From Anaerolineae bacterium (GTDB lineage: Bacteria; Chloroflexota; Anaerolineae; B4-G1; SLSP01): a stretch of 7,481 nt of DNA. The first letter of the stretch is position 1; each line of letters opens with the position of its first letter. The position numbers were made by a program, and so were the translations under genes. Shown here one piece after another: positions 4,959 to 7,481 of the stretch. The notes beneath the pieces were generated by a model. It was not told where the DNA came from. It saw only the letters and a list, made by a program, of their open reading frames with translations, and made no database searches. The stretch spans positions 1 through 7,481 of the forward strand of contig JAIOSN010000248.1 of the NCBI GenBank assembly GCA_021107605.1, written 5' to 3'.

Positions 4959-5917
4959 GCCAAAATTTCTCTCTCTTCGCACGGATGAACAAGGATCTCC
5001 CGCTCTCCATCCTCCATGAGCTAACCTATGAGATTCAGGTCTCAGAGGTTATGTCCCCGCAGGTCTCAACGCTCCCTCCCACCATCTCCATGCGTGATGT
5101 TAAAAACGTCATGCGCTCCCAGCGCATATCCGGGGTTCCGATTGTATCTACGGAACAGCAAAAATTGCTGGGACTTGTCAGTGTGGAAGACCTGATCCGC
5201 GCCCTGGAGCAAAATAAATTGGATGCGGCAGTGACCGAATTTATGGCCACCAATCTGATCACCGCGTTGGATGAGGAGCCGGTGGTTGAGGCCCTGAAGC
5301 GGTTAGAGAGCACCGGCTTCGGACGCTTGGTAGTGGTCGATAAAATGGGAAATTTAGCAGGGATTTTAACGAAAGGGGACATTATGGCCGGTCTCCTCCG
5401 CACTCTGGAAAAAGCTTACCTTCAGGTTGAGCAATTACAGCAGGACGAACAATCGCACCATTTCTTCGCGGCCTTGAATTCAGATGAAACCAGTTTAACT
5501 TTGCGCTACCGGGTACAAGCCGGAGATTTCGTCAAGGGAGGACAAGCCTCTTCAAATATCAAGAAGGCCTTGCAGCATATCGGGGCTACCCCCCAATTAG
5601 CACGCCGGGTCGCGATTGCCACTTATGAAATAGAGATCAACTTGATCATCCACACCGACGACGGGGGATATATTGTGGCCGAGGTCCGACCCACGCAAAT
5701 CAAGGTAGTAGCCCATGACGATGGGCCGGGTATCGCCGACGTCGCGCTGGCCCGCCAACCAGGCTACTCCACCGCTTCGTCAAAAGCCCGCGAGATGGGA
5801 TTCGGGGCCGGCATGGGATTGGTCAACGCCGAACGTTGTGCCGACACGCTGCATGTCTGGTCCGCTTGGAGCATCGGGACCCGCGTGGAGATGACTTTCG
5901 ATGTAGCCGTGCAGTAA
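4955..5917 (+). CDS. CBS-pair protein with C-terminal RsbW-like HATPase domain
   Basis: A 320-aa cytosolic fusion. Residues about 30-150 are two CBS motifs (VSEVMSPQVSTL...SGVPIVS...LGLVSVEDLI and VTEFMATNLITAL...FGRLVVVD...LAGILTKGDIM), which usually bind adenine nucleotides. A helical, Gln-rich linker (150-170) leads to a GHKL ATPase domain (about 175-320). That domain has the N-box E225-x3-N229, the G1 box DDGPGI (255-260) and the G2 box GFGAGMGL (282-289). The ATPase resembles anti-sigma serine kinases (RsbW/SpoIIAB) more than histidine kinases: there is no phospho-acceptor His domain. The expected role is an ATP-binding switch or serine kinase gated by the CBS ligand. No STAS anti-anti-sigma or sigma factor is in the window, so the target is unknown. 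The start overlaps the upstream stop by 4 bp. Confidence 0.92.
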   Translation: MSQNFSLFARMNKDLPLSILHELTYEIQVSEVMSPQVSTLPPTISMRDVKNVMRSQRISGVPIVSTEQQKLLGLVSVEDLIRALEQNKLDAAVTEFMATNLITALDEEPVVEALKRLESTGFGRLVVVDKMGNLAGILTKGDIMAGLLRTLEKAYLQVEQLQQDEQSHHFFAALNSDETSLTLRYRVQAGDFVKGGQASSNIKKALQHIGATPQLARRVAIATYEIEINLIIHTDDGGYIVAEVRPTQIKVVAHDDGPGIADVALARQPGYSTASSKAREMGFGAGMGLVNAERCADTLHVWSAWSIGTRVEMTFDVAVQ

Positions 5918-5957
5918 ATAACACATCACCCTTAGCGCCAAACGGAGGAAGAAGCAG

Positions 5958-6290
5958 ATGAAACTAGAGAAAATCGTAGCAGAACTAGATCTGAAGGTGC
6001 TAGCTGGAGCAGCGCAACTGGAACGTGAAGCCCAAGGTTGCTATATTGCCGATCTACTGAGTTGTGTGATGGCCGGTGCGCAGCCAGGCCAGCTCTGGTT
6101 CACGCTGCAAACCCATCTTAACATCATCGCCATCGCTTCCATGTTGGAGGTGGCGGCGATTGTGGTGACGGAAGAGGCTCCCATCGCTCCGGCGACGGTG
6201 GAGCGAGCCGCGGCGGAAGGGGTGGTTCTCCTCTCTAGCTCGGAGCCAACATACGAAACCGTCGCCAAATTGATCCGGGCAAACTACTAG
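5958..6290 (+). CDS. DRTGG domain protein (second, divergent copy)
   Basis: A 110-aa single-domain cytosolic protein. It aligns in architecture with the first DRTGG protein but is only weakly similar to it. Marks are GCYIADLLSCVMAG (27-40), GQLWFTLQTHLNIIAIASM (44-62) and an AAIVVTEE strand (66-73) with a helix up to SEPTYETVAKL (95-105). The 'DLLS.VM...W.TLQ.H.NI.A.A' pattern is one I recall from the second DRTGG-like protein of hydrogenase-associated clusters. GGAGG lies about 9 nt before the ATG, 40 bp after the CBS-ATPase gene, and the stop is 8 bp before the PHP gene. The canonical DRTGG pentapeptide is absent, as in many members. The pairing of two different DRTGG proteins suggests a heteromeric sensor, by inference. 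Confidence 0.82.
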   Translation: MKLEKIVAELDLKVLAGAAQLEREAQGCYIADLLSCVMAGAQPGQLWFTLQTHLNIIAIASMLEVAAIVVTEEAPIAPATVERAAAEGVVLLSSSEPTYETVAKLIRANY

Positions 6291-6298
6291 AGGCGGAT

Positions 6299-7048
6299 AT
6301 GGCTGCCATCCGCGCCTACCAGGCCGATCTGCATATTCACACGGTGCTCTCCGCTTGCGCCGAGGTGGAGATGATCCCCCCCTTGATCGTTGCTGAAGCA
6401 TTATCCCAGGGGCTGTACCTCATCGCAATCACCGATCACAATGCCACAGCTAACGCGGCGGCAGTGATGGAAGCGGCGCGCGGAACCGGGCTTACCGTGT
6501 TGCCGGGTATGGAGTTCCAAACGCAGGAAGAAGTGGATCTGCTCTGCATCTTTGGGAGTCTGGCGCCTGCGCTCATCTGGCAGCCAGAGGTGAGCGCGCA
6601 TCTTTTGCCGCTTCAAAATGATCCGGAACTCTTCGGGCCGCAGTTTGTGGTTGACGCCGAGGGGGATTTCGTACGCGAGGAACTCTCCTTCTACCAAGGC
6701 CCGGCGCAAATTCCACTGGAGGAAGCCGCCCGCACCGTCCGCGCGCTGGGGGGACTGGCTATTCCAGCCCACATAACACGTCCGGCTAAAGGACTTTTAG
6801 GCGTATTGGGACTCTGGCCCTCGGCCTTGCACGTGGACGCGGCAGAAGTCTCTCCTAACCTATCCCCACTTGAGGCGCGGCAACGATTTTCTTCCCTCGC
6901 AGATATTCCGCTCATCACTAACTCAGATGCGCATTGGTTGGATACCATTGGGCAAATACGAACTATCTTCTTCTTGGCCGCACCGACTATCACTGAGTTG
7001 CGCCGCGCCCTCAACGGCGTAGAGGGGCGGTACTTCCGCATCTCCTAA
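6299..7048 (+). CDS. PHP domain metal-dependent phosphoesterase
   Basis: PHP enzymes hydrolyse phosphate esters with a two- or three-metal site. This 249-aa protein is a stand-alone PHP domain with the expected motifs in order: DLHIHT (H12, H14), ITDHN (D46, H47), GMEFQT (E72), IPAHI (H158) and SDAH (D210, H212). The position where related proteins, as I remember them, have His in 'EEVHLLC' is Asp here (D80); it could still bind metal. Length and layout fit the small PHP proteins encoded next to DRTGG/CBS/hydrogenase genes; the substrate is unknown, and a nucleotide or phosphorylated signal is a guess. AGGCGG precedes the ATG, 8 bp after the DRTGG stop, so it is part of the operon. No terminator is visible after it. 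Confidence 0.93.
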   Translation: MAAIRAYQADLHIHTVLSACAEVEMIPPLIVAEALSQGLYLIAITDHNATANAAAVMEAARGTGLTVLPGMEFQTQEEVDLLCIFGSLAPALIWQPEVSAHLLPLQNDPELFGPQFVVDAEGDFVREELSFYQGPAQIPLEEAARTVRALGGLAIPAHITRPAKGLLGVLGLWPSALHVDAAEVSPNLSPLEARQRFSSLADIPLITNSDAHWLDTIGQIRTIFFLAAPTITELRRALNGVEGRYFRIS

Positions 7049-7103
7049 ACTGATAATCACCAAGTCGCGTAAAGCTACCAATGAAAGAACGCACAACATC
7101 ACT

Positions 7104-7130
7104 TTGGAATTAAAAAATAGCTAGTATAAT
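7104..7130 (+). promoter_or_regulatory. promoter upstream of the NuoE/HydC-like gene
   Basis: A perfect TATAAT at 7125-7130 has TTGGAA at 7104-7109 as the best -35 (spacer 15 bp; 16 bp if read as TTTGGA). The start would fall near 7137, leaving a leader of about 72 nt. This gives the oxidoreductase genes a promoter separate from the regulatory operon. Confidence 0.55.
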
Positions 7131-7142
7131 ATCGTCTGATAT
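7129..7142 (+). promoter_or_regulatory. operator-like inverted repeat over the predicted start site
   Basis: ATATC-GTCT-GATAT is a perfect 5-bp inverted repeat with a 4-bp centre. It overlaps the end of the -10 box and the predicted start of transcription, a position where a bound repressor would block initiation. It does not match the Rex or FNR consensus I know. Short repeats like this in AT-rich DNA can arise by chance. Confidence 0.3.
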
Positions 7143-7144
7143 GC

Positions 7145-7167
7145 TCCCAGTGGGACTTATTTTTTTA
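7145..7167 (+). terminator. weak hairpin with T-tract in the leader (possible attenuator)
   Basis: TCCCAGTGGGA can form a 4-bp stem with a 3-nt loop and is followed by ACTTATTTTTTT. The stem is too short for a confident intrinsic terminator. Its place between the promoter and the start codon, and downstream of the PHP gene, makes it a candidate attenuator or weak operon end. Confidence 0.25.
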
Positions 7168-7208
7168 CCGTTTACATGCAAAAAAATACATATAATCGAG
7201 GTGAATTT

Positions 7209-7481
7209 ATGAATGCAACTTCTACCAGAGAGCTGGTAGCAGAGCTACAGCCAGAAATCAGAGAAAAAATCGATGCTATTCTGGCCGAGAACCTCGGCAA
7301 ACCCGGGGCCACCATGTTGGTATTGACTTTGGTGCAGGAAGAGGTGGGATATATCTCCCTCCCCATGCAGAGCTACCTCGCGGAGCAGATGAATGTACCA
7401 CTCGGTCATCTTTACGGCGTACTGACCTTCTACTCCTCTTTTCGCACCAGTCCCATTGGACAGCATAAAGTCAGCGTCTGT
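7209..7481 (+). CDS. nuoE: NuoE/HydC-type [2Fe-2S] subunit, N-terminal part cut by window edge
   Basis: The first 91 residues of the 24-kDa thioredoxin-fold [2Fe-2S] subunit family (NuoE in complex I, HydC in bifurcating hydrogenases, also formate dehydrogenase gamma). Family marks are a helical N-terminus (5-26), MLVLTLVQEEVGYIS (36-50) and VPLGHLYGVLTFYSSF (63-78). The frame ends with VSVC (88-91), where C91 should be the first of the four cluster cysteines. The other three cysteines are outside the window. GAGGTG (7198-7203) lies 5 nt before the ATG. The upstream DRTGG/CBS-ATPase/DRTGG/PHP genes favour the hydrogenase-associated HydC role over respiratory complex I, by inference from context. 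The symbol given is the family name. Confidence 0.93.
   Translation, partial: MNATSTRELVAELQPEIREKIDAILAENLGKPGATMLVLTLVQEEVGYISLPMQSYLAEQMNVPLGHLYGVLTFYSSFRTSPIGQHKVSVC

Noticed and set aside
7191..7196. Second TATAAT close to the NuoE/HydC start codon
   Set aside because: A start about 7 bp downstream would fall within the GAGGTG ribosome binding site, and there is no -35 at a suitable distance. The box at 7125-7130 is better placed.
7049..7208. Rex or FNR operator expected for a redox gene
   Set aside because: I looked for TTGTGA-N6-TCACAA-like and TTGAT-N4-ATCAA sites and found none. TGATAATCA at 7051-7059 is too short to support either.

Overview
The window looks like part of a genome of an anaerobic or fermentative bacterium, most likely a Chloroflexota (Anaerolineae-type) lineage. 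This assignment is an inference. It rests on two uncharacterised proteins (2895-3314 and 3467-4108) whose sequences resemble orphan families I remember from that phylum, on strong GGAGG-type ribosome binding sites, and on a gene string that in Clostridia, Thermotogae and other anaerobes precedes electron-bifurcating [FeFe]-hydrogenase genes. No rRNA, tRNA, CRISPR array, prophage or transposase gene is visible.

Left block (1-2453, all minus strand). Read in transcription order it holds an unknown protein with a methionine-rich N-terminus (2453-1668), a DegV-family fatty-acid-binding protein (1641-610), a small basic all-helical unknown protein (577-143), and the first 16 codons of what looks like an SMC/RecF/OLD-type AAA ATPase (49-1, running off the window). 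The gaps of 26, 32 and 93 bp would allow one transcript. A 441-bp AT-rich divergent intergenic region (2454-2894) separates this block from the next and contains a degenerate direct duplication.

Middle block (2895-4108). Two convergent orphan genes lie here: a soluble 139-aa protein (+) and a 213-aa protein with one N-terminal membrane segment (-). Between them are a degenerate CGCAGAT-type dispersed repeat and a perfect 34-bp palindrome that starts 2 bp after the stop codon of the minus gene. The minus gene has a good promoter (perfect TTGACA, 17-bp spacer).

The 484-bp region 4109-4592 holds a MITE-like element of about 280 bp. It is built from four copies of the widespread 'CACCACGGAGACACCGAG' repeat, nested as two direct and two inverted copies. 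Its right edge abuts an extended -10 promoter (TGGTATAAT) and a structured 5' leader.

Right block (4593-7481, all plus strand). The order is: a DRTGG-domain protein; a CBS-pair plus RsbW-like ATPase fusion that overlaps it by 4 bp; a second DRTGG-domain protein; a PHP-domain phosphoesterase; and, after a 160-bp gap with its own promoter, the 5' part of a NuoE/HydC-type [2Fe-2S] subunit, cut at its first ligand cysteine. I read this as a sensing and regulatory cassette upstream of an NADH-linked hydrogenase operon. The ligands of the DRTGG and CBS domains, the target of the kinase-like ATPase and the substrate of the PHP enzyme are not known to me. This is the part of the window most likely to be an undescribed system.
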